A DNA stretch of 64,000 bases from Flavobacteriales bacterium (lineage in GTDB: Bacteria; Bacteroidota; Bacteroidia; CAIKAF01), in the NCBI GenBank assembly GCA_022402535.1, contig JAKRSD010000015.1:141641-205640 (forward strand), read 5' to 3'. The notes under the pieces were generated by a model, which was given only the letters and a program-made list of their open reading frames with translations, searched no databases and was not told the DNA's origin. A program made the position numbers and the translations under genes. This document shows positions 42,401 to 49,798 of the stretch, in pieces (position 1 is the stretch's first letter; every line of letters begins with the position of its first letter).

Positions 42401-44674
42401 GTCTGTAAAAGGACCGGAGGGAGATGATGATTCTTGCCATTGGTAAGTTGTACCGGTTAAGGTGGTATGACCTGATAAAGATAGATTAGCAGTGCCACCC
42501 GACAAAACACCCTGTATTGAAGGACTTGCCGTTCCTGCGGTTGGTGTTCCTGTACAAGGTATGATACACTGCCCGGTGTATGTGGCCACAAGATTAAATC
42601 CTGGGGCTTGAAAAGAACCGTCCGAAGTAAACTGGATGGTTAACGTCTGTCCAGCTGCCCCTGTATAATTAATGTTGCCTGAACCTGAAAATGGCCCTGC
42701 TAACAAAGTGCCACCGGTTCCGGCACCTGCAAATATTCTTACAAAGTCAAAGCCCGATTCGGTATTGTATGTACCGTTAATATTTATAATTCCACCATCG
42801 CCGGCATTTAACACAGTCCAATCATTTCGATTGGTTCCATAATTACTGTTACCGGCATGGTCTAATAACAATGAGTTTTGACCGCAGGGTACATTGTTTG
42901 CCCCGGTGCCGTTTACTAAAACCTGTGTTAAAACTTGAACAGCAACGGTGTTAGTAGTATCTGATGATCCGCTGTTTGAACATGTAACAATACATTGATA
43001 ATAAATGTCGCTGGATAATGCGGCCGTGGTATAGTTAGGAGTATTTGCTCCGGTACCACCGGTTACGTTTATAAACGGACCGGAAGGAGATGATGATTCT
43101 TGCCACTGGTAAGTGGTTCCATTTAAAGTAGTATGACCCGATAAAGACAAATTCACCGTACTCCCAACGGTTGTACTTTGGAAAGCCGGACTTGCCGTTC
43201 CGGCGGTTGGTGTTCCTGTACAAGGTATGATACACGAACCTGTGTATGTAGTAACTAAATTAAATCCTGCGGCAACATTTGAACCGTCAGAAGTAAATTG
43301 TAGAGTTATGGTTTGGCCCGGATTAGAAGTGAAATTAATGCTACCGTTCCCGGAAACGGGACCAAACAATAAAGTTCCACCGGTTCCCACACCATTATAT
43401 ATTCGAATAAAATCCCAACCTGATTCAGTATTGTAAGTGCCGTTAATATTTATAATTCCACCATCGCCGGCATTTAATACAGTCCAATCATTACGGTTAT
43501 TAGCATAATTACTGTTACCGGCATGGTCTAATAACAACGAATTTTGACCGCAGGGTACATTGTTTGCACCCGCGCCACTTACTAATACTTGGGTTAACGT
43601 TTGCACGGTAGCCACTGAAGAAGGGGCAGACTGCCCACTGTTGGTACAGGTAACCAAACATTGGAAGTATGTGGTACTTGTTAAAGTAGGTGTAGTGTAA
43701 TTAGGGGTATTGGCTCCTGTTCCTCCTGTAACATCTGTAAATGGACCTAATGGAGAAGATGATTGTTGCCATTGGTAAGTAATGCCTGGGCCTTGGCTGT
43801 ATAAACCTGTTAAGGAAAGATTAGCTGTAGTACCCGAAAGTATATTTTGAGTAGAAGGTGTTGCAGAGCCTCCATCAGGTAAACCTGCACATGGCGGTAT
43901 GGTATACGTAATTCTAACAGCTCCTGCCTGCCCTGCCCCACCTGGCCTGTTTCCTAATGCGCCGGCTTTAGCGCCACCGCCACCGCCACCATATAACACA
44001 CCGGCAAATCCATTGTCATTATTTGTTCTTGCAGCTGCACCATTACCCCCATCGGTGGGATTAGGATTGCCGCTTGCCCCAAGACCTGCTGCAGTATTGC
44101 TTCCTGCACCTCCATTTCCGCCGGGACCTGCCGCACCGCCACCGCCAGCACCATTACCCGCTGCAGTTCCTCCTTGTCCGCCTATAAAATTTGTGGAGCC
44201 TCCGCTACCTGCACCTCCTGCACCTCCAGGGCCAGCATTTCCATTATTGCTGCCTGATGTTCCGGGACCACCGGTGCCACCACCTGCGGTTATTGTAAAA
44301 CCTGCGGTAAATGTGGTTGCATTCCCATTAGATCCGGCATTCCCATTATTGGGCCCTCCGGCTCCTCCCGTACCAACGGTGAAATTACAAACATCACCTG
44401 AATTAACGGTGAATGTTTGACTGGTGAAACCTCCCCCTCCGCCACCGCTTCCACGACGAGTGCCTAAAGCAATATTGGTGTTACGGGCAGACCCACCACC
44501 GCCACCGCCACCCCAACATTCTACCGTAATAGAAGTTACGCCAGGAGGTACGGTAAAGCTACCGCTGGATGTGAATAGCTCTACGGTCTGCCCCCAAATA
44601 GGAGAGAAAGACACTAAACTAACGGCAATTATTGCTAAGAATAATTGAAAGGATTTGAGTACAAGTTTTTTCAT
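39428..44674 (-). CDS. Giant secreted protein: Gly-rich region, three Ig/CUB-like repeats, PKD, T9SS sorting domain
   Basis: Surface or secreted protein of about 1748 residues. After the signal peptide (LFLAIIAVSLVSFSPIWGQ) come a glycine-rich domain (bases about 44600-43900), three tandem units of an Ig-like domain (TYQWQESSSPSGPF) plus a CUB-like domain (NNVPCGQ...DHAGNSNY) at about 43895-41895, a long adhesin-type middle with the T9SS-associated DWHTPTNWASGSVP motif, a PKD domain (YSWNFGDG, about 39910-39700), and a type A T9SS C-terminal sorting domain (about 39665-39431, ending FTHKAIMGIK). It probably adheres or forms surface structure. Starts at 44686 or 44674 are both possible. Confidence 0.9.
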   Translation of the reverse strand: MKKLVLKSFQLFLAIIAVSLVSFSPIWGQTVELFTSSGSFTVPPGVTSITVECWGGGGGGGSARNTNIALGTRRGSGGGGGGFTSQTFTVNSGDVCNFTVGTGGAGGPNNGNAGSNGNATTFTAGFTITAGGGTGGPGTSGSNNGNAGPGGAGGAGSGGSTNFIGGQGGTAAGNGAGGGGAAGPGGNGGAGSNTAAGLGASGNPNPTDGGNGAAARTNNDNGFAGVLYGGGGGGAKAGALGNRPGGAGQAGAVRITYTIPPCAGLPDGGSATPSTQNILSGTTANLSLTGLYSQGPGITYQWQQSSSPLGPFTDVTGGTGANTPNYTTPTLTSTTYFQCLVTCTNSGQSAPSSVATVQTLTQVLVSGAGANNVPCGQNSLLLDHAGNSNYANNRNDWTVLNAGDGGIININGTYNTESGWDFIRIYNGVGTGGTLLFGPVSGNGSINFTSNPGQTITLQFTSDGSNVAAGFNLVTTYTGSCIIPCTGTPTAGTASPAFQSTTVGSTVNLSLSGHTTLNGTTYQWQESSSPSGPFINVTGGTGANTPNYTTAALSSDIYYQCIVTCSNSGSSDTTNTVAVQVLTQVLVNGTGANNVPCGQNSLLLDHAGNSNYGTNRNDWTVLNAGDGGIININGTYNTESGFDFVRIFAGAGTGGTLLAGPFSGSGNINYTGAAGQTLTIQFTSDGSFQAPGFNLVATYTGQCIIPCTGTPTAGTASPSIQGVLSGGTANLSLSGHTTLTGTTYQWQESSSPSGPFTDVTGGTGANTPNYTTAGLTSDTYFQCVVTCSNSGQSATTNVVSVVILTNQIPVLFVQQNNVPCGQQTLIQDHAGGGNYANNRNDWSVLHASSSSVINIAGNYITESGFDFIRIYDGIGTGGTLLAGPFSGTGTINFTGNPGQTLTVQFTSDGSNTAAGFNLNVVYSGSCLTPCGAGPVESDPQFTATANCVDGQFRMGASATYTIPVSPNTFYQFSWSDNGASNISGFCATPANGNGAAFTTNQSSWFSGTTTSLSVGANMSSWNWTTTSGIMTYRELCDTWTGVTSTDWHTPTNWASGSVPVANSNITIPNVTPNFFPLISTPVIVNNFSISSGASVAVAPTSGLTLSGVMTTNGTFTLQSDMNGTAWLDDFTQGGSVVGNIRVQRYVPIGVAGFRQLGTPVNMPNISGLQGFTPSGNSGFVIPLSDCNPNWVAWNSPYGNWMQLVENGPVQFNCYQSLYQVLTSGGMTRGRGYYMDVPGGTTLTFVGAPNTGLVNDYTATHANGAVTNGWNIVSNPYPSPLRWSLADVPAGFDAIAQVWVTSGTYLGTFQPVDPNTPGQGIAIGQAFQLRVSNPGSAVFSVSNANRTTAPPSFLFSGNDPMTLNIDMSKGGHADMTKIRFMDDATPVYDGMFDSYKVLGNANQPMVYSILNNVNMSINSYGNLTDVYTVPLGIKAGTAGEHTFVFSNMDQFPASTLIYLEDTETGTWQNMRADDSYSFNVPQGTHNGRFLVHFYPPVETATQDALCEVPGSVTITSASPAEWNYTLVDAQSTTVSSGTLTNGSVTVTNVALGDYELTLTEVQSGYSAVETVTVNGTAAVVAQAIASSVSVEEGQEIQFTVNAQHADTYSWNFGDGMTSSDVNPLHTYNTAGTYEVVLTASNSTNTCSAVSTLSVTVSEAATSSVEEAEKENVKMWNVDNQVFITFAVPMEGKTTFTLYDAAGKRVMNTQLTNAQGTVTVDCGVLAAGSYTVELSNGQKVFTHKAIMGIK
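41895..43895 (-). repeat. Three tandem ~660-base repeats inside the giant T9SS protein gene
   Basis: Three head-to-tail units of about 660 bases, each coding an Ig-like plus a CUB-like domain, start near 43895, 43220 and 42555. Units share long runs of identical codons (for example the NNVPCGQ and DHAGNSNY regions), which points to recent duplication or gene conversion. Confidence 0.8.
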
Positions 44675-44890
44675 AAATATTTTCATTAACTCGATTAGGC
44701 TCTGCAATATAAATGTATTATTTGTATGGACAATAAAAAATTGATTAAAAATATTCCACATTGTGCTAAGATATAGAGTGTAAATATCAGATAATCAAAT
44801 GAAAAACGAATGTTTTTTCAAGATTTTCAGGAATGTGAATGTTAAAATGAAGATATCCCGTACTTTCGGACTTTCAAATCTGTTTCATCA

Positions 44891-46291
44891 TTGGCGTTTT
44901 CATTTTCTACCGATACCATTTGTGCCCTTTCCACTCCGGAAGGATATGGAGCACTTTCTGTAATCCGTATTTCGGGAGAGTCGGCTTTTCGCATTAGCGA
45001 AAAAATTTTCACTCCCGCAGGTAAAAATAAATCGTTGACCGACAGAGCTTATCCCTGTGTAGTATTTGGGAAAGTTATGGATGGCCTTCAAATTCTGGAC
45101 GAAGCTGTACTGACTCTTTTTAAAGCACCGGCTTCTTTCACGGGCGAAGATACAGTTGAATTCAGTCTGCATGGTTCCCCGTATATCCGCAAACGGGTAT
45201 TGGAACTGCTGGCGGAGCATGGTTGTAGACCTGCTACGGAAGGGGAATTTACCAAGAGGGCTTTCATGCACGACAAAATGGATCTTTCACGGGCCGAAGC
45301 GGTTGCCGATTTAATACATAGTGAAAGCGAAGCGGAACATAAAATCGCCATGCGGCAGATGCGGGGCGGATTTTCGGAAGAACTCCGTGAACTGCGTGAG
45401 AAACTGGTAAATTTTGCATCATTGGTGGAACTTGAACTGGATTTTGGTGAAGAAGACGTAGAATTTGCCGACAGAAACCTGTTGAAAAGCCATGTGCAGG
45501 GCGTGCTGAAGAAAATTAACAGCCTTACGGCTTCCTTTAAATTGGGTAATGTAATTAAACGCGGTGTGCCTGTGGCCATCATCGGGGAACCCAACGCCGG
45601 AAAAAGTACTCTGCTGAATGCCCTGCTGAACGAAGAGCGGGCTATTGTGAGCGATATCGCAGGCACCACCCGCGACACCGTAGAAGATGAAATCAGTATA
45701 CGTGGCCTTCTGTTCCGGTTTATTGATACGGCCGGAATCCGCGAAACACAAGATACGATTGAAAATATGGGTATTGAACGGGCGTTGGAAAAAGCCAAAC
45801 AGGCTGAAGTGGTGTTACTTTTGGCCGATGCTTCCCGCTGGAATCCGGTTGAGCTTCAATCCTTGTTTGAGCGTATCGGTAACCAATCGGTGATTTTGGT
45901 AATCAATAAAACCGACCTTCTTACTGTTGAACAGCAAATGACCATTCAGCAGGAAGCGGAAAGTCGTTTCAACGATGTGCCTATAGTGTATATATCTGCC
46001 TCGCTCAAAAAAGAGATTGACTTGCTCAAAAACACGCTCTTTGAAAGTTTGGATACTTCAGCCCTTCAAAACAATCAGACAGTCATCACCAACCTGAGGC
46101 ATTATGAAGCGTTAAAACGAACCGAAGAATATTTAACCAAAGTGTTGGCCGATATCGATATGCATATTTCGGGCGATTTTCTGGCGATGGACATCCGTCA
46201 GGCCTTGTTTCATCTGGGTGAGATCACCGGGGAAATCACAACCGACGACCTATTGGGTAATATATTCAGCAAGTTTTGTATCGGAAAGTAA
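44891..46291 (+). CDS. mnmE: tRNA uridine-5-carboxymethylaminomethyl(34) synthesis GTPase MnmE
   Basis: GTPase of 466 residues that, with MnmG, modifies the wobble uridine of several tRNAs. N-terminal folate-binding domain (DTICALSTPEGYGALSVIRISG), helical domain, inserted G domain (GEPNAGKSTLLNAL, DTAGIRET, NKTD), and the invariant C-terminus FCIGK. The start is TTG at 44891; no in-frame ATG gives a full N-terminus. The last six codons serve as the integration site of the mobile element that follows, and the frame is kept intact. Confidence 0.96.
   Translation: MAFSFSTDTICALSTPEGYGALSVIRISGESAFRISEKIFTPAGKNKSLTDRAYPCVVFGKVMDGLQILDEAVLTLFKAPASFTGEDTVEFSLHGSPYIRKRVLELLAEHGCRPATEGEFTKRAFMHDKMDLSRAEAVADLIHSESEAEHKIAMRQMRGGFSEELRELREKLVNFASLVELELDFGEEDVEFADRNLLKSHVQGVLKKINSLTASFKLGNVIKRGVPVAIIGEPNAGKSTLLNALLNEERAIVSDIAGTTRDTVEDEISIRGLLFRFIDTAGIRETQDTIENMGIERALEKAKQAEVVLLLADASRWNPVELQSLFERIGNQSVILVINKTDLLTVEQQMTIQQEAESRFNDVPIVYISASLKKEIDLLKNTLFESLDTSALQNNQTVITNLRHYEALKRTEEYLTKVLADIDMHISGDFLAMDIRQALFHLGEITGEITTDDLLGNIFSKFCIGK
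46274..46291 (+). other. Attachment site (attL) at the 3' end of mnmE
   Basis: The 18 bases TTTTGTATCGGAAAGTAA, encoding FCIGK-stop, correspond to the attachment core used by SGI1-type islands in mnmE (trmE/thdF). An excisionase/integrase pair follows directly. The second copy (attR) was not seen in the window and should lie downstream of 64000. Confidence 0.7.
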
Positions 46292-46357
46292 TTTGTTTTC
46301 CGATTTCTTCTAAGTGCTTGTTTTTCTTAGGTTTTAGCCCTTTTTTCCTTCCTTTAT

Positions 46358-46439
46358 TTGTTGCCAAACTACTCTTTTTTGCTTATATTTGTTGCCAGAT
46401 TGTTGCCCTGAAAAGTTGCCCTTGTTGTTGGGCAACAAG
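46358..46439. repeat. Cluster of TTGTTGCC sites (integrase arm or operator sites)
   Basis: TTGTTGCC occurs at 46358-46365, 46389-46396 and 46400-46407, a shorter GTTGCCC at 46415-46421, and an inverted copy GGCAACAA at 46431-46438. The last two form the inverted repeat GTTGCCC / GGGCAAC with an 8-base loop. Placement between attL and the xis-int genes suits recombinase arm-binding sites or an autoregulatory operator. Confidence 0.6.
46384..46391 (+). promoter_or_regulatory. -7 box (TATATTTG) for the excisionase-integrase genes
   Basis: TATATTTG is a full TAnnTTTG match and overlaps the second TTGTTGCC site, so a protein bound there could block transcription. Confidence 0.5.
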
Positions 46440-46507
46440 TTGGAGAGTAAATGTCACACATAGGCACACTCTGTCACTACAAGGCACTAAAAGACAAATA
46501 CAGGCAC

Positions 46508-46882
46508 ATGGCAAGCAACATAGAAATCACCAAAAAATGCCTCTACTGCGGTAAGGAGTACACGGCCAAAACGCTAACCACAAGGTATTGCGGCCACACC
46601 TGCAACAGTCGCCATTATAAGCAACTGAAGCGGGAAGAAAAGTTGAACAACTTCAAAGAAGCTCAGGCGAAGCCTGAGCAACAGCCGCAGCAATCATTTG
46701 ACATTGCATTACAGCAAAAAGAGTTTCTCAGCATTGATGAAGCTGCAAAACTTATTGGTGCAAGCCGCAGAACAATACACCGCCTTATATCCGGCAACAA
46801 ACTCCAAGTTGGTAAGGTTGGCAGCCGTACAATCATCACACGAAAGGCAATTGATAATCTCTTTAATACACAAGCCGTATGA
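46508..46882 (+). CDS. Excisionase-like helix-turn-helix protein with N-terminal zinc-finger-like motif
   Basis: Protein of 124 residues. The N-terminus has paired cysteines KCLYCGKEY and RYCGHTCNSRHY in a treble-clef/zinc-ribbon style; a Gln-rich linker follows; the C-terminal part (EFLSIDEAAKLIGASRRTIHRLISGNKLQVGKVGSRTIITRKAIDNLF) is a MerR/excisionase-type HTH_17 domain. Its stop overlaps the integrase start by four bases (ATGA). Likely recombination directionality factor. The frame is open from 46451, so a longer form is possible. Confidence 0.8.
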   Translation: MASNIEITKKCLYCGKEYTAKTLTTRYCGHTCNSRHYKQLKREEKLNNFKEAQAKPEQQPQQSFDIALQQKEFLSIDEAAKLIGASRRTIHRLISGNKLQVGKVGSRTIITRKAIDNLFNTQAV

Positions 46883-47985
46883 AAGTAACACTCAGACAAC
46901 GCACCAAAGGTGATAAGGTCAGCCTTTATCTTGATTACTACCACAAAGGAAAAAGGGAGTATGAATATTTGGAGCTGTACTTGTTTCCAGAGCCGGAGAA
47001 AGGCAAACTCACTAAGGAGCAAAAAGAATCCAACAAGGAAACCCTTGCACTGGCTGAAAGCATCCGTTCAAAGCGGCAGATAGAAATACAGAACGGCATT
47101 TATGGCTTTCAGGATCAGAGCAAGTTAAAAGGCAGCTTCCTGCGTTATGTGGAGTACTTAGCAGAGAAAAGGAAAAGCAGCCAGGGCAATTATGATAATT
47201 GGGACAGTGCATTGAAGCACCTCAAAAAGTATGTGAAGTTTGACGTTTCATTTGGGCAGGTAGATAAGAACTGGTTGGATGGTTTCAGGGAGTACTTAAT
47301 GAAAGAGGCAAAGACACCAAGCAAGCAGCCACTATCCCAAAATTCACAAAGCAGCTACTTCAACAAAATCAGGGCAGCATTAAAGCAAGCATACAAAGAA
47401 GGCATCATCAAGCAGAACCCTGCCGACCTTGTGGACGGCATCAAGCCCGGTGAACCTGAAAGAGAATTTCTCACCTATGAAGAACTGCAAGCAGTTGCAA
47501 AAGCTGAATGTGAAATACCATTATTAAAAACCGCTTTTCTTTTCAGTGCAATGACTGGCCTCCGCTGGTCAGACGTTCAGAAATTGGTTTGGTCAGAAGT
47601 TCAGCATAGCAAAGAAGTTGGTTATTACATACGCTTCCGGCAGAAGAAAACCAAAGGAGCAGAAACATTGCCAATATCAGAGCAAGCCTTCGGCTTGTTG
47701 GGCGAAAGAGGAAACCCGGAGGACCGTGTTTTCATTGGCTTAAAATACAGTGCATGGCATAACCTCAAATTGCAACAGTGGGTTATGCGGGGAGGTGTAA
47801 CAAAAACAATCACGTTCCATTGTGCAAGGCACACCTACGCAACATTACAATTAACTTTAGGAACGGACATTTACACCGTATCAAAATTATTAGGTCACAA
47901 GGATTTAAAAACTACGCAGATATATGCAAAGATTATTGACGACAAGAAGAAGGTAGCTGCTAATAAAATTGTACTCGACTTATGA
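46879..47985 (+). CDS. Tyrosine-type site-specific integrase
   Basis: Recombinase of 368 residues of the Bacteroidota phage/transposon type: an Arm-DNA-binding N-terminal domain (KVTLRQRTKGDKVSLYLDYY), SAM-like core-binding domain (about 105-205), and catalytic domain with Arg in TGLRWSDV, HCARHTYAT (His-x-x-Arg), LGHKDLKTTQ and the nucleophile Tyr in QIYAKI. It should integrate the element at the 3' end of mnmE. Overlaps both the upstream HTH gene and the downstream gene by four bases. Confidence 0.95.
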   Translation: MKVTLRQRTKGDKVSLYLDYYHKGKREYEYLELYLFPEPEKGKLTKEQKESNKETLALAESIRSKRQIEIQNGIYGFQDQSKLKGSFLRYVEYLAEKRKSSQGNYDNWDSALKHLKKYVKFDVSFGQVDKNWLDGFREYLMKEAKTPSKQPLSQNSQSSYFNKIRAALKQAYKEGIIKQNPADLVDGIKPGEPEREFLTYEELQAVAKAECEIPLLKTAFLFSAMTGLRWSDVQKLVWSEVQHSKEVGYYIRFRQKKTKGAETLPISEQAFGLLGERGNPEDRVFIGLKYSAWHNLKLQQWVMRGGVTKTITFHCARHTYATLQLTLGTDIYTVSKLLGHKDLKTTQIYAKIIDDKKKVAANKIVLDL

Positions 47986-49007
47986 ACAATGAACTAAATC
48001 TATATCATAAAATTTTGTTCTTGGAGCTTCGCCCCTGGGCTAACAGAGAGTTTTCAGAGGCGAAGTATAAAGAACTTCTAAATGCAGTAAAGAAGGAGGA
48101 TTTTGCTTTTCAGCCATTGTATGAATTGTCATTTTTAAAACCGCTTTCCAATAAGCGGAGATACTACCATGCTTTAATTGAAAACGAAGCTACACGATAC
48201 CTCAACACTATTTACAGCATTTTTGTTGGTGCATACAATGATCAAGAAAAATACTTCTGGTCGCATGATACCCTGAGTAAAGTAATGGCTCAAAAATTGA
48301 CTGAAACAGCAGCACGTATATCTGAGCATAATTATTTTCTTTCTACCCTTACGAACCCACTCGAAAAAAACCAAGCCGACACAAACACACTGGATGAAAT
48401 ATACATTCTTCAGCTACTGAAGTTTCAACTAATCCGCATCTATTTAGAGTTGCAGACAATTTTCAATGGCTATTTGAAAGACGATGCTTATACAGAAGCT
48501 GAACTGAATGAAATCTATTTCAAAGAGCCAATACCAAACGAATCTTTTCTTGTACCGGCTAAGAAAATTAATAAGCCAGTACCTGCTTCGCAGGTTACGG
48601 CTAAACCTGATGAAGTTCAGTTTAAGGTAAGAGCATTTGATTTCCGTTCAGAGAAAAAGGGGATTTTGCCATACACGGATATAATCCAAGACCCAAGCAG
48701 GTTTTCACGTTTTGAGGAGCAGTTGTTTGCTGAGAAATTGATTGATGAAGACTACGACTTCAAAAACGAACACGGCCAAATACAGGAACTGGCAGCCTCC
48801 TTTCATGTACTTATAAAAAAAGGATACTTCCATAAATTCAAGTTTCCCGGTAAGGTTCCGATAAAGCCCCTTGACATTCGGAAGTTCTTAGACCATCGCT
48901 ACAACTCTAATACGGATAAACAGTTCCGTACCTGGGCTAATAACCCTGATAAATTAGCTTCTTTCATTGATGGCAAGTACTGGTTGGACAATATTCCAAC
49001 GTCCTGA
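47982..49007 (+). CDS. Hypothetical protein coupled to the integrase
   Basis: Protein of 341 residues, not recognised. The N-terminal two thirds are mainly helical and charged (for example NEATRYLNTIYSIFVG), followed by a short Pro/Lys linker near 195-210 and a C-terminal segment (about 235-335) rich in basic and aromatic residues (FHKFKFPGKVPIKPLDIRKFLDHRYN) that could be a DNA-binding domain. The start overlaps the integrase stop (ATGA), so it is translated with the integrase and may be an accessory or regulatory protein of the element. Resemblance to RteC-type regulators was considered but not established. Confidence 0.7.
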   Translation: MNNELNLYHKILFLELRPWANREFSEAKYKELLNAVKKEDFAFQPLYELSFLKPLSNKRRYYHALIENEATRYLNTIYSIFVGAYNDQEKYFWSHDTLSKVMAQKLTETAARISEHNYFLSTLTNPLEKNQADTNTLDEIYILQLLKFQLIRIYLELQTIFNGYLKDDAYTEAELNEIYFKEPIPNESFLVPAKKINKPVPASQVTAKPDEVQFKVRAFDFRSEKKGILPYTDIIQDPSRFSRFEEQLFAEKLIDEDYDFKNEHGQIQELAASFHVLIKKGYFHKFKFPGKVPIKPLDIRKFLDHRYNSNTDKQFRTWANNPDKLASFIDGKYWLDNIPTS

Positions 49008-49073
49008 ATTGCGGTAATTTGCTGTCAATTTACCATTTCAAATTTCCACTCTTTTTCTGAAACCCTTTACTGG

Positions 49074-49165
49074 CAAGGCTTTTAGCCTTGTCCAAATTTC
49101 CATTTTCAAGACTACCAAAGCCTAATTCTGAGCTTTGTATCGTCATCGGGAATCGGTGATGACTT
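49074..49165 (+). promoter_or_regulatory. Two hairpins in the leader region before the HTH genes
   Basis: The 198-base gap 49008-49205 has the perfect stem CAAGGCT-TTT-AGCCTTG at 49074-49090 and, near 49142-49163, GTCATC ... GATGAC followed by TTTT. They may be terminators of the integrase unit or leader structures of the next unit. Confidence 0.4.
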
Positions 49166-49205
49166 TTGGCCAGAAGTCCATTTCTAACAATTAATAAGTA
49201 AGACA

Positions 49206-49505
49206 ATGGACGAAATATTAAAGCGTCTTGAAAAGATTGAAAAGCTCATTGAGAGCCAGAACCTGGTACGCAAGGACGTACTGAATTTTAACGAGTGTTG
49301 CGACTACTTGGAGTTGTCGCAGTCACACCTGTACAAGCTAACCAGTACCGGGGCTATACCGCATTACAAGCCCAACGGGAAGAAAATCTATTTCAGAAGG
49401 GCGGAACTGGATGAATGGTTGCTTCGCAACCGCACCACTACGCAGGATGAAATAGAAAGCAAGGCAGCAGATTATCTCATTAAAAAAGGGAGGATACAGC
49501 TATGA
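49206..49505 (+). CDS. Helix-turn-helix (excisionase/MerR-like) protein
   Basis: Ninety-nine residues: an N-terminal short coiled coil (ILKRLEKIEKLIESQ) and an HTH_17 domain (FNECCDYLELSQSHLYKLTSTGAIPHYKPNGKKIYFRRAELDEWLL). This type is found in many Bacteroidota mobile elements just before replication genes. It overlaps the next HTH gene by four bases. Confidence 0.85.
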   Translation: MDEILKRLEKIEKLIESQNLVRKDVLNFNECCDYLELSQSHLYKLTSTGAIPHYKPNGKKIYFRRAELDEWLLRNRTTTQDEIESKAADYLIKKGRIQL

Positions 49506-49798
49506 CAGAAGTTATGAATCTGCTCCTGCAACTCTCCCAGGACTTCGAGGTAATCAGGGCTTATGTGTTGGCACTAAAGAAATCCAAGTTGGAGAACTTC
49601 AAAGAAACATGGATTGACGGCCAAGACGTAATGCACACCATGCACATTAGCAAGCGTACCCTTCAATCCCTTCGGGATAACGGAACGCTTCCATACAGCC
49701 GCATCAATGGCAAGTTTTACTACAAGGTTGAGGACATAGAAAACCTGTTGCAATCCAATTACTCACAATCTAAATCAACAGGTGATGGAAATAAGTAA
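49502..49798 (+). CDS. Second helix-turn-helix (excisionase-like) protein
   Basis: Ninety-eight residues with an N-terminal helical segment and an HTH_17-like domain (WIDGQDVMHTMHISKRTLQSLRDNGTLPYSRINGKFYYKVEDIENLL). Overlaps the previous HTH gene by four bases and the next gene by about 14, so all three are probably co-translated. Confidence 0.82.
   Translation: MTEVMNLLLQLSQDFEVIRAYVLALKKSKLENFKETWIDGQDVMHTMHISKRTLQSLRDNGTLPYSRINGKFYYKVEDIENLLQSNYSQSKSTGDGNK

Noticed and set aside
43899..44420. Proline-rich 173-residue open frame on the plus strand
   Set aside because: It is the antisense of the glycine-rich region of the T9SS protein gene; GGN codons read backwards give proline.
45088..45798. 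Serine-rich 236-residue open frame on the minus strand within mnmE
   Set aside because: Shadow of mnmE; no family features and no promoter or start context.
46276..46554. Open frame spanning the mnmE end and the xis leader
   Set aside because: Begins inside mnmE in another frame, runs through the repeat cluster and overlaps the real HTH gene; composition is not protein-like.
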